Below are positions 34,741 through 43,554 of a DNA stretch of 64,000 bases, piece after piece. The notes below the pieces were generated by a model. The model saw only the letters and a list, made by a program, of their open reading frames with translations. It had not been told where the DNA came from and did not search any database. The stretch spans positions 124,001 to 188,000 of the forward strand of contig NZ_JARZAJ010000013.1 in NCBI RefSeq assembly GCF_029892105.1. Reading direction: 5' to 3'. The translations under genes were made by a program, and so were the position numbers. The stretch is from Kitasatospora sp. GP82. Its GTDB lineage: Bacteria; Actinomycetota; Actinomycetes; Streptomycetales; Streptomycetaceae. Numbering within the stretch: position 1 is the first letter of the stretch; each line of letters opens with the position of its first letter.

Positions 34741-35619
34741 ATGCCTCTTGCCCGTACCGCCGACCTGCTCGCCGCCGCCGTCGCCGCAGGCCGCGGCCTG
34801 CCCGCCTTCAACGTGATCACCCTGGAGCACGCCGAGGCGATCGCCGCCGGGGCCGAACTGGCCGCTGCCCCGGCCGTGCTGCAGATCAGCCAGAACGCCG
34901 TCGCCTTCCACGGCGGGCGACTGCTGCCGCTGGCCCGCGCCTGCGCCGAGATCGCCGCCGCCGCCCGGGTACCGCTCTCGCTCCACCTCGACCACGTCGA
35001 GGACGGCGAGCTGCTGCGGGCGGCACCCGCCGCCGGGTTCTCCTCCGCGATGTTCGACGCCTCGCGGCTGCCGCACGCCGAGAACGTCAAGGCCACCGCC
35101 GAGGCCGCCGCCTGGGCCCACCGGCACGGCCTGCACCTGGAGGCCGAACTGGGCAGGGTCGGCGGCAAGGACGGCGAACCGCCGCTCTCCCCGCACGCCC
35201 CCGGTGCCCGTACCGAACCGGCCGAGGCCGCCGACTACGTCGCCGAAACCGGTGTGGACGCCCTGGCCGTGGCCGTCGGAAGCTCGCACGCCATGACCAC
35301 CCGAACGGCTGAACTCGACCACGGCCTGATCAGCCGTCTGGCCTTGGCCGTCCCCGCACCGCTCGTCCTGCACGGCAGCTCGGGAGTGCCGGACGAGCAG
35401 CTGTCGGCGGGCATCGCGGCCGGCCTGGTGAAGATCAACATCGGCACGGCGCTCAACGCCGCCTTCACCCCGACGATCCGTCAGTACCTCGCCGAGGACT
35501 CCCGGGTCACCGACCCGCGCAAGTACCTCGCCCCGGCGCGTACGGCGATGGCCGAGGCCGTCGCCCACCTGGCGGGGATCGTCACCTCCAGGGCGCGGAG
35601 TCGTCCGAGCTCGGCCTGA
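34741..35619 (+). CDS. Class II aldolase (fructose/tagatose-bisphosphate type)
   Basis: The 292-residue zinc-dependent TIM-barrel aldolase has PAFNVITLEHA near residue 21, LHLDHVED (catalytic Asp and zinc His, near 80), HLEAELGRVGGKDG near 137, VGSSHAM (zinc His, near 180) and VLHGSSGV (zinc His, near 208). It probably splits a ketose-bisphosphate at the end of the amino-sugar route. It is 67 nt after nagA, with a large hairpin between, and its 3' end overlaps the converging gene by 38 bp. Confidence 0.88.
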   Translation: MPLARTADLLAAAVAAGRGLPAFNVITLEHAEAIAAGAELAAAPAVLQISQNAVAFHGGRLLPLARACAEIAAAARVPLSLHLDHVEDGELLRAAPAAGFSSAMFDASRLPHAENVKATAEAAAWAHRHGLHLEAELGRVGGKDGEPPLSPHAPGARTEPAEAADYVAETGVDALAVAVGSSHAMTTRTAELDHGLISRLALAVPAPLVLHGSSGVPDEQLSAGIAAGLVKINIGTALNAAFTPTIRQYLAEDSRVTDPRKYLAPARTAMAEAVAHLAGIVTSRARSRPSSA

Positions 35620-36511
35620 TCGCCACCTGGTCGATCGCAACGCTGCTCCCGGCCGGGACGGACACCGACAGGGTGTTGGCCCCGGCCTGCAGCTCCGGCC
35701 AGATGGAACCCCGGGTCCACGCCTGATCCGGGTCGCTGGAGTGGGTGTAGTTCCTCAGCGCGAGCGGGTTGGCGGGGGACTCCTTGCCGTTCACCATCAC
35801 GGTGGCGGGGATGTCGGCGCCCGGGTTGTTGTAGTGCACCCAGAACTTGTACGTGCCCGCTGAGGCCACCGAGATCGTCCAGCTCACGGTCGAGGTGGGC
35901 CCGCCCTGCAGGGTGACGTAACTGCCGTCCTTGGAGACGGCGTTCTTGATGCTGTTGCCCGAAGGGGCGTTCAGCGCCTGCAACTTGGACGCGTCGGCGA
36001 TCGTGTCGGTGGACGGCGGCGGCACCGAGGGAGCGGCGGAGCCCGAGGCCGAGGTGCTGCCGCTCGGGCCGGCCGGGGCGCTGGGGGAGGTGCTCGACTT
36101 GGCGGCGTCCGTCTTGCCGGGATCGCCCCCGGAGAGGGCGATCCCGCTGCCGATCGCGATGGCTGCGAGGACCGCCACCGCGCCGATCACGGCGACCTTG
36201 CCGCGCCCGCCGGAGGGCCGCTCCTCGCCCGGCTGGGGGCGGGAGCGCTCGGCGTAGCGGCTCTGCTGCTGCGGCACGGGCTGGGTCTGCGGGGCGGCCT
36301 GGGCCTGCGGAGACTGCCCGTACGGCGGGCGCGGCTGCTGGCCGTACTGGGCCCGGCCGACCTCCATCGGGCGCGCGTACGAGGTACGCGGCTGGCCCGG
36401 GGTCGCGGCGGCCGGGGACGCCGACTCGCCCTCTGCCGGGCGGTAGAGGTAAGCGAACGGGTCGTCCTGCGCCGCGCTCTCGGGCGCGCCGTTGCTGCCG
36501 TCCGTAGTCAC
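35582..36511 (-). CDS. Membrane protein with C-terminal carbohydrate-binding module
   Basis: The 309-residue product has a long Gln/Pro-rich cytoplasmic N-terminus (PPYGQSPQAQ region), one membrane helix (VAVIGAVAVLAAIAIGSGIAL, given as landmark VAVIGAVAVL near residue 107), a Ser/Pro linker, and an external domain (VSWTISVASAGTYKFWVHYNN, landmark GTYKFWVHY near 222) resembling CBM6/CBM35 modules. It may bind cell-wall or chitin-type glycans, fitting its GlcNAc-gene neighbours, but no catalytic domain is present. The GTG at 36511 follows GGGGAG. Confidence 0.75.
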   Translation of the reverse strand: MTTDGSNGAPESAAQDDPFAYLYRPAEGESASPAAATPGQPRTSYARPMEVGRAQYGQQPRPPYGQSPQAQAAPQTQPVPQQQSRYAERSRPQPGEERPSGGRGKVAVIGAVAVLAAIAIGSGIALSGGDPGKTDAAKSSTSPSAPAGPSGSTSASGSAAPSVPPPSTDTIADASKLQALNAPSGNSIKNAVSKDGSYVTLQGGPTSTVSWTISVASAGTYKFWVHYNNPGADIPATVMVNGKESPANPLALRNYTHSSDPDQAWTRGSIWPELQAGANTLSVSVPAGSSVAIDQVAIRPSSDDSAPWR

Positions 36512-36632
36512 GGTGGTCAACTCCCCATCGCAGCGCGCCGTACGGCAGCGCCGCACGCGCCAGTGGTGACGGTCGTACCCGGGAACCCTACCTTCCGGAC
36601 CTGACCACAGGGAAAGGCGCCCCGAACTGCGC

Positions 36633-38591
36633 TCAGCCCGCGCGCCGATGCGAACGTTCTCCCCGCGCGCCCCTCACAGCGCCTCCACGCGCCCGCTTCT
36701 CGTCATACATCCGCTCGTCGGCGGCATGCAGCACCTCCTCGATGCTCATACCGCAACCCGCCCAGCCGATCCCCAGGCTGACGCCGACCCTGGTGGTCCG
36801 ATTGTCGATCCGCATCGGCGGGACGATCGCGTTGCGCAGCCGCGCGGCGAGGTCCTTGGCCTCCTCGCGGCCGATGCCGTCGGCCAGGACGACGAACTCG
36901 TCCCCGCCGAGGCGGGCCACGGTGTCCCCCTCGCGGACGGCCTGCTGGAGCCGCCTGGCCACCTCGATCAGCACCGCGTCGCCCGCCTTGTGGCCGAAGC
37001 GGTCGTTGATCGACTTGAAGCCGTCCAGGTCGCAGAAGAGCACCGCGAGCCCTTTCTCGACCCCGGCGCCCCGGAACCCCCCGCTCCACAACTCGCCGCC
37101 GACCCCCTCGGAGGGCACCACGGCATGGACGTGGTCCGGCGGCGTCTCCTCGCGGCCGGCCGGCGGACGCCCGGCGACGAAGTCCTCGCGGTCCCGTTCC
37201 AGCGAGCGCGACGAGGAGCCGTCAGGCGCGCCGTAGCCGTGCGTCAGCGTGGCCGGGACACCGGGCCCCTCGTAGGCGCCGTGCGCGCTGTACGAGACGC
37301 CCTGGGCGGCGTACGCGGGCTCCGTGTGCGGAACCCCGAGCGGCTGGGCGTAGGCCGGCTCGTCGTACCCCGGCTGCGGGTAGCCGGGCTGCGGGTAGCC
37401 GGGCTGGACGTAGCCGGGCTGGACGTAGCCGGGCTGCACGTACCCGGGCTGGGCGAAGCCGAGCTCGGAGTGCGCCGCACTGTGTCCGGCCGGCCCGGGC
37501 AGCCGCGGCTGGTCGCACAGCCGACGGCCGAGCCTGGCCCGCAGCTCGGCACTGTTCGGCAGGCCGGTGAGCGCGTCATGGCTGGCGCGGTGGGCGAGTT
37601 GGAGCTCGTGCCGCTTGCGGTCCTCGATGTCCTCGACATGGGTGAGCAGAAAGCTCGGCCCCTCGGCGGCATCGGTCACCACGGAGTTGCGCAGACAGAC
37701 CCACTGGTAGCCGCCGTCCCGCCGGGAGAGCCGCAGTTCGGCCCGGCCGCCGTCGGCGCTGGTCCGGTGCAGCAGCGCCAGGTCGTCGGGGTGCACCAGG
37801 TCGGCGAAGCGCTGCTGACGGAGAGTCGCGCGCGGGCGCCCCAGCAGTCGGCAGAGGGCGTCGTTGACCCGGCTCAACTGGCCCATCCCGGCGCCGTGCA
37901 GCTCGGTGATGGCCATCCCGCTGGGGGCGAACTCGAAGGCCTGCCGGAAGCTCTCCTCGCTGGCCCGCAGCGCCTGCTGGTCCTTCTCCAGCCGGGCCAG
38001 CGCCCGCTGCATCTCCGCGCGTAGCCTGGCGTTGCCGATAGCGATGGACGCCTGCAGGGAGAACATCTCCAGGGCTTCGCGAGTCCACGCGCCGGGACGC
38101 TTCCCGCTGCGCGGCCGGTCCACCGAGAGCACGCCCAGCAGGTCGCCTCCGGCGCTGTACATCGGCGCGAGCAGGCCGTCGGCGGGGTGCCAGTCGTTGG
38201 CGTACACCGGCAGCGGGCCGTCGCCGGTCCAGCGCGGAATGTCGGGGCCGACCGCCCAGCCCCGGTCGTGCGGCAGGAAGCGCAGCGTGCCCCAGTGGTC
38301 GCTCACACCCAGCAGCCGGTCCCAGGACTCCCGGGAGCCGACCTGGCCGAGCAGGACGGCGGGGCCGCCGAATGCGCTCTCCTCGATCTCCCAGACCGCC
38401 GCCACCACCAGATCGCCGTCCGGACGGACCAGGCTGACGGCGGCCGCGTCGAAGCCGAGCCCGTGCACCGCGCCTTCGACCACGGCCTGCAGGGTGCCTG
38501 CCAGGCTGCGGGCAGCGTTGAGGTCCGCCACGACCCGGTGCAAGGTGCGGAGGGTCGCCAGGCGGACGTACGGCTCCGACTCGGCTTCCAT
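36633..38591 (-). CDS. cdgB: GAF-PAS-GGDEF diguanylate cyclase, CdgB-like
   Basis: The 652-residue product matches the order of streptomycete CdgB: GAF (about residues 20-190), a coiled linker, PAS/PAC (about 210-335) and GGDEF. The active site GGDEF is intact near 562, with the inhibitory-site RxxD (REGD) five residues before it, so it should make c-di-GMP under product inhibition. The GGDEF domain is split: HDALTGLPN (near 342) and FCDLDGFKSIND (near 517) are separated by about 145 extra residues including six PGY(V/P)Q repeats. No membrane segment is seen, so it is cytosolic. Confidence 0.87.
   Translation of the reverse strand: MEAESEPYVRLATLRTLHRVVADLNAARSLAGTLQAVVEGAVHGLGFDAAAVSLVRPDGDLVVAAVWEIEESAFGGPAVLLGQVGSRESWDRLLGVSDHWGTLRFLPHDRGWAVGPDIPRWTGDGPLPVYANDWHPADGLLAPMYSAGGDLLGVLSVDRPRSGKRPGAWTREALEMFSLQASIAIGNARLRAEMQRALARLEKDQQALRASEESFRQAFEFAPSGMAITELHGAGMGQLSRVNDALCRLLGRPRATLRQQRFADLVHPDDLALLHRTSADGGRAELRLSRRDGGYQWVCLRNSVVTDAAEGPSFLLTHVEDIEDRKRHELQLAHRASHDALTGLPNSAELRARLGRRLCDQPRLPGPAGHSAAHSELGFAQPGYVQPGYVQPGYVQPGYPQPGYPQPGYDEPAYAQPLGVPHTEPAYAAQGVSYSAHGAYEGPGVPATLTHGYGAPDGSSSRSLERDREDFVAGRPPAGREETPPDHVHAVVPSEGVGGELWSGGFRGAGVEKGLAVLFCDLDGFKSINDRFGHKAGDAVLIEVARRLQQAVREGDTVARLGGDEFVVLADGIGREEAKDLAARLRNAIVPPMRIDNRTTRVGVSLGIGWAGCGMSIEEVLHAADERMYDEKRARGGAVRGARGERSHRRAG
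37350..37455 (-). repeat. In-frame PGYVQ/PGYPQ codon repeats in cdgB
   Basis: A 15-bp unit encoding (V/P)QPGY is repeated six to seven times in frame; three units are identical in DNA sequence (ctggacgtagccggg on the plus strand). This suggests recent slippage. Confidence 0.85.
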
Positions 38592-38976
38592 GCGGGGGCT
38601 CCCCGGCTGCTTCGGATAGGTCTTGATTGGTTATGGTCCGATTGCCAGAAGAACTGAATCACAGCGAGCACTGCGATCGGCACGCTCGGTCAACAATAGG
38701 CCGCCACTTGTGACCCAAATCACATAATCCTTATACGTGCATACGGAGTTCAGCTGCCAGAAACCGAGCCGTTCCCGGACAATCACGACCATTGGGCGGT
38801 CGGTCACCGATCATCCCTGCTCAAGACCTGCGCCGGCCGGAGAGCGCTCGCCCTTCACCCTTGAGAGTGAGTCGACCCGAGCCGCGATCCGACCCCCGAC
38901 TCGGCCTCCGGACCGAACCGGTCCTACGACCACGGCCCGATGTCGCCCGCCCGCCCCGCCGACTACGGTGCGGTAC
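38592..38976. promoter_or_regulatory. 385-bp divergent regulatory region cdgB / flavin reductase
   Basis: The stretch 38600-38770 is AT-rich for this genome. It holds the CRP-type palindrome (38709-38724) and a plus-strand promoter, ttgtga-17-ttatac (38708-38736). Nearer the reductase, tacggt (38964-38969) lies 7 nt before GTG 38977, the layout of a leaderless start. Confidence 0.55.
38709..38724. promoter_or_regulatory. CRP-type palindrome tgtga-N6-tcaca
   Basis: Perfect 5-bp arms with a 6-bp centre, the classic CRP-family site, lying 118 bp before cdgB. The left arm also reads tgaccca, a half-site of the BldD box tnacnc(a/t)gngtna. Confidence 0.65.
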
Positions 38977-39516
38977 GTGTACAGCTCCCCACAGCCCACA
39001 GCCGCCGTCCCGGCCGCCACCCCCGACGACTTCCGGGCCGCCCTCTCCCAGCTCGCCTCCGGCGTCACCCTGGTGACCGCCCACGACCCCGAGGGCGGAG
39101 CCGACGGAGAGGACGCGGGCATGACCGCGACCTCGTTCCTCTCGGTCTCGCTGGAGCCGCCGCTGGTGCTCGTCTCGGTGCGTCAGGACTCCCGGATGGA
39201 CGAGCTGCTCTCCCGGGTGGACACCTGGGCCGTCTCGCTGCTGGGCGAGGAGCACCGGACCATCGCCTCGCGCTTCGCCATGAAGGGCCGTCTCAGCGAC
39301 CGCCTGCTCTTCGCCGACACCCCGCACCACCGCGGCGAGTTCGCGAACGCTCCGCTGATCGAAGGCGCGCTCGCCACCGTGGAGTGCCGCACCGAGCAGC
39401 GGGTCGCCGCCGGCGACCACGCGCTGCTCATCGGACGCGTGCTGGCGGCCCGCGTCCCCGGCCCGGACAGCAGGCCGCTGCTCTACCTCCGGGGCGGCTA
39501 CCGCAAGCTGGGCTGA
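38977..39516 (+). CDS. Flavin reductase family protein
   Basis: The 179-residue product is an FMN-binding split-barrel flavin reductase: FRAALSQLASGVTLVTAHD near the N-terminus, GMTATSFLSVSLEPPLVLVSV (landmark TATSFLSVSLEPP near 50) and GDHALLIGRV near 147, as in oxygenase reductase components. It would supply reduced flavin to a monooxygenase that is not in the window. GTG 38977 (VYSSPQ) is preceded by tacggt at leaderless spacing; GTG 38968 is an alternative. Confidence 0.88.
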   Translation: MYSSPQPTAAVPAATPDDFRAALSQLASGVTLVTAHDPEGGADGEDAGMTATSFLSVSLEPPLVLVSVRQDSRMDELLSRVDTWAVSLLGEEHRTIASRFAMKGRLSDRLLFADTPHHRGEFANAPLIEGALATVECRTEQRVAAGDHALLIGRVLAARVPGPDSRPLLYLRGGYRKLG

Positions 39517-39607
39517 GCCACCGGGACCCGCCCCGGCGCCACACCCCTCGCGCGGCCCTCGCCACACCCCTCGCAGCACCCTGCCCGCCCCCTCGCGCAG
39601 GCTCGGC

Positions 39608-40039
39608 TCAGTCCCCGGACGGCCTGTTGCGCCCCTGCTTGAGCTCGGAGCGGTGCCGCTTGTTCTGCAGCCGCCGCTCGATCATGCCCCTGGTCGGCTT
39701 GGTCGCCCGCCGGGCCTTCGGCGGCGGGGCGGTCGCCTCCCCGAGCAGCGAGGCCAGCCGGGCGGCGGCGACCTCGCGGTTGCGCCACTGCGAACGGTGC
39801 TCCGAAGCCCGGACCACCAGCACCTTGCCGTCCACCAGACGGCCGGCCAGCCGCTCCAGCGCCCGCTCCTTCCACACCGGCGGCAGGGCGTCCGAGGCGG
39901 CCAGGTCGTAGCGCAGCTCGACCTGGGTGTCGGAGGTGTTGACGTGCTGGCCACCGGGGCCGGACGAACGTGAGAAGCGCCAGAGGAGCTCGGCGTCCGG
40001 GACGACCACCGACCCCCGTACGCGGATTGGCTCAGGCAT
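39608..40039 (-). CDS. arfB: Alternative ribosome-rescue factor ArfB (peptidyl-tRNA hydrolase)
   Basis: ArfB releases peptides from stalled ribosomes. The 143-residue product has the catalytic GGQ in RSSGPGGQHVNTSDT near residue 30, ELRYDLAAS near 42, and the basic C-terminal tail (IERRLQNKRHRSELKQ) that enters the empty mRNA channel. The domain order and length fit ArfB rather than a class I release factor. The ATG at 40039 gives MPEPIRVRG. Confidence 0.92.
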   Translation of the reverse strand: MPEPIRVRGSVVVPDAELLWRFSRSSGPGGQHVNTSDTQVELRYDLAASDALPPVWKERALERLAGRLVDGKVLVVRASEHRSQWRNREVAAARLASLLGEATAPPPKARRATKPTRGMIERRLQNKRHRSELKQGRNRPSGD

Positions 40040-40175
40040 GGCTCCATCATCCCGCCCGGCCGCCGCCCGGTCACCCCCTTATCCGACTGTCGACCTGGCG
40101 ACTTCTCCCTCTGTCGACTCCTCTGCTTGTCCACAGCCGTGGACGGTCACCGCACCCGCAGCCGCATGCCGGACA

Positions 40176-40673
40176 ATGACGTACGTGATCGAGCTCGACT
40201 ACTCCCTCTCCGACCGCTTCCCCGACCCCCCGCAGACCGACTACCGCAACGCCTCGGTGCGCAGCCTGCGGTACGACCTGTTCTGCGGCGACATCTTCCT
40301 GGAGGCGGACGGCCTGGACTTGTCCACAGCCTGGGGATGGGTGCCGGTGCTCGACTTCGCCTGGGCGCTCTGCGACTCCGTCGAGGAACTGGACCGGGAC
40401 ACCCGCGGCAGCCGCTCCGCCGCCGTGCAGACCTTCGACCTGGACTTCACCCAGAACACCGAACTGCTACGGTTCGCCCGCCGCTTCGGCCTGGTGGAGA
40501 TCAGTGCCACCTGGCTGCGGGACACCCCGCCCGCCGTCGTCCGCCACGCCGAGCTGCGCCGGGAGGCCAGGGACTTCCTCCAGGACGTGATCGCCGACCT
40601 CACCGAGCTGCACGAGGGGCTCGGCGACAACCCCAACATCTGGTCGCTGCAAGGGAAGTTCCCCCGCGTCTGA
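40176..40673 (+). CDS. Conserved hypothetical protein (165 aa)
   Basis: A soluble 165-residue protein starting MTYVIELDYSLSDRFPDPP, with LRYDLFCGDIFLEADG and VPVLDFAWALCDSVEEL in the first half and a helical C-terminus ending NPNIWSLQGKFPRV. The composition is normal for a cytosolic protein and similar genes occur in other streptomycetes, but I know no function. The ATG lacks a clear ribosome site. Confidence 0.7.
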   Translation: MTYVIELDYSLSDRFPDPPQTDYRNASVRSLRYDLFCGDIFLEADGLDLSTAWGWVPVLDFAWALCDSVEELDRDTRGSRSAAVQTFDLDFTQNTELLRFARRFGLVEISATWLRDTPPAVVRHAELRREARDFLQDVIADLTELHEGLGDNPNIWSLQGKFPRV

Positions 40674-40802
40674 CCGGCCCCCCTGCCTTCCTCCCGGTCG
40701 GCGACGGCAGGCGTGCCGGCGGGTCAGTCCGGAGCAGCCGGAACCAGCCCCGGCCCCTTTACGTTCTTTACCGACAAGAACAACGAAGGGACACCACACA
40801 CC

Positions 40803-41378
40803 ATGCCAGTCAGCCTCTCCAAGGGTGGCAATGTCTCGCTGACCAAGGAGGCCCCTGGTCTGACCGCGGTCACCGTCGGCCTCGGCTGGGACGTACGGAC
40901 CACCACGGGCACCGAGTTCGACCTGGACGCCAGCGCCATCGTGCTCAACGCGGACGGCAAGGTGCTGTCCAACGGTCACTTCGTCTTCTTCAACAACACC
41001 AGCGCCCCCGACGGCACCGTGGTGCACACCGGTGACAACCGCACCGGCGAGGGCGACGGCGACGACGAGCAGATCAAGGTCGACCTGGCCGGTCTGCCCG
41101 CCGAGGCCATCAAGATCGTCTTCCCGGTCTCGATCTACGACGCGGTCGCCCGCAGCCAGAACTTCGGCCAGGTCCGCAACGCCTTCATCCGCGTGCTCAA
41201 CGCGGCCGGCGGCGCCGAGATCGCCCGCTACGACCTCTCCGAGGACGCCGCCACCGAGACCGCGATGATCTTCGGCGAGCTCTACCGCAACGGCACCGAG
41301 TGGAAGTTCCGCGCGATCGGCCAGGGCTACGCCTCCGGCCTCGCGGGCATCGCCCAGGACTTCGGCGTCGCGATCTGA
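40803..41378 (+). CDS. terD: TerD-family calcium-binding stress protein
   Basis: The 191-residue product is a full TerD protein: [17 protein letters not shown] at the start, [10 protein letters not shown] near 28, [11 protein letters not shown] near 39, and the acidic calcium-site cluster [17 protein letters not shown] near residues 76-92, with VFPVSIYDA after it. TerD proteins bind Ca2+ and affect tellurite resistance and differentiation in streptomycetes. A strong bidirectional terminator follows. Confidence 0.95.
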   Translation: MPVSLSKGGNVSLTKEAPGLTAVTVGLGWDVRTTTGTEFDLDASAIVLNADGKVLSNGHFVFFNNTSAPDGTVVHTGDNRTGEGDGDDEQIKVDLAGLPAEAIKIVFPVSIYDAVARSQNFGQVRNAFIRVLNAAGGAEIARYDLSEDAATETAMIFGELYRNGTEWKFRAIGQGYASGLAGIAQDFGVAI

Positions 41379-41389
41379 CGCGCCACCCG

Positions 41390-41436
41390 AACGGCGAACG
41401 CCCGGCCCCTCTTGCGGGAGCCGGGCGTTCGCCGTT
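41390..41436. terminator. Bidirectional terminator after terD
   Basis: A perfect 17-bp stem (aacggcgaacgcccggc with its complement) and 13-nt loop lies between the converging terD and the next gene. Confidence 0.85.
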
Positions 41437-41460
41437 CAACTGCCTTGCGGTGCCCGGCGG

Positions 41461-42909
41461 TCAGCGCCTGCTGCGGCTGCCCCGGTCGGCGCGGAGCTCG
41501 GGGAGCTCCAGGTACTCGGTCTCGTCGTCCGGGGTCAGGTCGACCACCTGCGGGCGGGCGTGGGCGGGTTGAACCTGGGCCGACTCGGCGGCAGCCGTCA
41601 CCTCGACGACCGGCGCCACCTCGGCAGCGGCCTGTGCTCCGGAGGCTGGAACGCCGTAGCGGGCACTCTCGGCCACCGCCTCGTCGCCCACCACATCGGC
41701 CAGATCGGCCAGATCGGCCCGCTCGCCCAGGTCCGCCGCACTGCCCACGGCGGGCACGGAGGCAGCCGGGCGGACCGCGCCGCTGCGCCCGAAGAAGCTG
41801 AAGCCCGAGGAACGGGCGGCGCCCTGCCCCTGCGGACGCGGCCGCTGCCGCGCAGCCGCAACAGCGGTACCCGCAGCAGCCCCCGCGGCCCCGAGAGCCG
41901 GCCTCTTGACCACTGCCCCGAGAACACGCGGCTGCACGGTCGCGGACTCCTCCGTACCGGCCGCAGTGCCGGCCCGCGGGGACGACAGGACCGGACGGAT
42001 CGCCACCTGGCCGACAGCGGGACGTCCACCGGCCAGGGCCGGCGCAGCAGCGGACTCGCCGGCCACCGCCGCCTGCGGCACCGCCGGCGCACCCGGTACG
42101 GCAGGCCGGGCCTTCGCAGCCGACACCGCAGGCACACCGGCCGCGGCCGAAGCGACAGAGGTCGCGGGCGTCTCCGCAGCGGCCGGCAGCGGCCCGGCCT
42201 TCGCAGCGGGCACCACAGGATGGGCGGGTACGGCCCGTGCCGCCGACGGCACCGGCGGCGTCGCGGACGCGGCCGGGACCAGGCGCGGCGCAGCCGCCGG
42301 GACCGGGACGGCCTGCTGCTTCGGCCGAAGCTCCAGCTGGGCCCGGGCGGAGCTCTCGCGCCGCGCCTCGGCCCGCTCGGCCTCCCGCTCCAGGTGCCGC
42401 AGTGCGGCCCCGGCCCGGACGAATGCCGCCGGGCTGGCCGGGTGCTTGGGACGGGAGGCGGCGAGCGCCCGCTGAGCCGCCTCCGCCTCCTTGAGGGCCT
42501 GCTCGGCCACCATCACGGCGCGCTCGCGGAGCAGCCGGGCGATCTCCGTCTCCGCCTTGGCGAGCCGCGCCTTCTCCGCCGTCAGGCGGCGCCCGAAGCG
42601 GGTGGCCCGCTCCTCGGCGACCTCGGCCGCGTACTCGGCCTCGGCGAGCTGCTCCTCGAAGCGCTCCTCGGCCACCAGCCGGCGGTTCGCGGCGACCTCG
42701 GCGGCCTGCTTGGCGGTCCGGTCCCGCTGGCGCAGCAGTACGGCCAGACCGACCGCTCCCAGCACCGCCGCGACACCGACCGACCGCACCAGCGGTTCAT
42801 CGGGACTGACCACCAGCGCGACCAGCGCGGCGACGACGAGCGCGCCCGCTGCGACCGGAGGTACAGCCCGGCCGAGGACGGAGGATTGACGGTGGCGTCC
42901 ACGTGACAT
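41461..42909 (-). CDS. Membrane protein with coiled coil and Ala/Pro-rich tail
   Basis: The 482-residue product has two membrane helices (about residues 15-36 and 43-58), a charged coiled coil (about 64-195, rich in AEERFEEQLAEAEYAAE-type heptads), then a low-complexity Ala/Pro/Val region and an acidic C-terminus (TPDDETEYLELPEL). No enzyme motif is seen. It may be a structural or cell-envelope protein. ATG 42909 lies 7 nt after a good -10, suggesting a leaderless mRNA. Confidence 0.75.
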   Translation of the reverse strand: MSRGRHRQSSVLGRAVPPVAAGALVVAALVALVVSPDEPLVRSVGVAAVLGAVGLAVLLRQRDRTAKQAAEVAANRRLVAEERFEEQLAEAEYAAEVAEERATRFGRRLTAEKARLAKAETEIARLLRERAVMVAEQALKEAEAAQRALAASRPKHPASPAAFVRAGAALRHLEREAERAEARRESSARAQLELRPKQQAVPVPAAAPRLVPAASATPPVPSAARAVPAHPVVPAAKAGPLPAAAETPATSVASAAAGVPAVSAAKARPAVPGAPAVPQAAVAGESAAAPALAGGRPAVGQVAIRPVLSSPRAGTAAGTEESATVQPRVLGAVVKRPALGAAGAAAGTAVAAARQRPRPQGQGAARSSGFSFFGRSGAVRPAASVPAVGSAADLGERADLADLADVVGDEAVAESARYGVPASGAQAAAEVAPVVEVTAAAESAQVQPAHARPQVVDLTPDDETEYLELPELRADRGSRSRR

Positions 42910-42916
42910 GCCAAAG

Positions 42917-42946
42917 AAACTAGCGTGCGAATTGGGGCGCTGTCAG
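42917..42946 (-). promoter_or_regulatory. Promoter of the coiled-coil gene, leaderless
   Basis: On the minus strand, ctgaca (42946-42941), 18 bp, tagttt (42922-42917), then 7 nt to the ATG. This spacing predicts transcription starting at the start codon. Confidence 0.65.
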
Positions 42947-43065
42947 CCTCGACACTCCATTGGCTCTTGACAACGTGCCGAAACCACCTCAGGTGCGCGA
43001 ATCATCACCTGACGTCACGGCAGATGCCTGCGCGGCACCGCGACGGCCGCCCGGATCGGCGCCCC

Positions 43066-43554
43066 TCAGCGGGGCGAGGCGGCCGGGCCCGAGGGGTCGT
43101 CGTGGTCCTCGGGGAGCCTGCAGACGTGTTGCAGCCACAGCGCCGCGGCGATCACGGCGGCCCCGGCCAGCACCGCGAAGCCCGCCGTCACGGCCTGCTG
43201 CTTGCGCGCGGTGATGTCCAGCAGGCCGAGCAGGTAGACGCCGACGCCGGCGTAGATGCCCGTCACCACGGCCGAGACCAGCGCGCTCGCCTGACCGAGG
43301 ACCACCGCACGGGCAGCGCCGAGCGGGTCCACCGCCTTCGCTCCCGGCTGACGCTCCCGGACGGCCTTGAGTCTGGCCCTCAGCGAGATGGCCGTGGCGA
43401 GCAGGATCACGGCGATCGCCGCCAGCACGATGGGGGCGGCCGCAGGCACACCGGGCAGCTGGCCCAGGGAGTCCCAGAGCTTGGCACCGGCCCAGGAGAG
43501 CACTGCCGCCACGATGGCGATACCCAGGAGCAGGCGGAGGCGGAGCGGCTTCAC
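43066..43554 (-). CDS. DUF3180 family membrane protein
   Basis: The 162-residue product has four hydrophobic helices (about residues 7-24, 38-56, 88-110 and 118-138) and the DUF3180 feature set, including RLRLLLGIAIVAAVLSW and a charged loop LRARLKAVRERQPGAKAVDPLGAARAVVL (landmark VDPLGAARA near 77). In actinomycetes this family sits beside folK, as here. Function unknown. GTG 43554 follows AGGAA. Confidence 0.88.
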   Translation of the reverse strand: MKPLRLRLLLGIAIVAAVLSWAGAKLWDSLGQLPGVPAAAPIVLAAIAVILLATAISLRARLKAVRERQPGAKAVDPLGAARAVVLGQASALVSAVVTGIYAGVGVYLLGLLDITARKQQAVTAGFAVLAGAAVIAAALWLQHVCRLPEDHDDPSGPAASPR

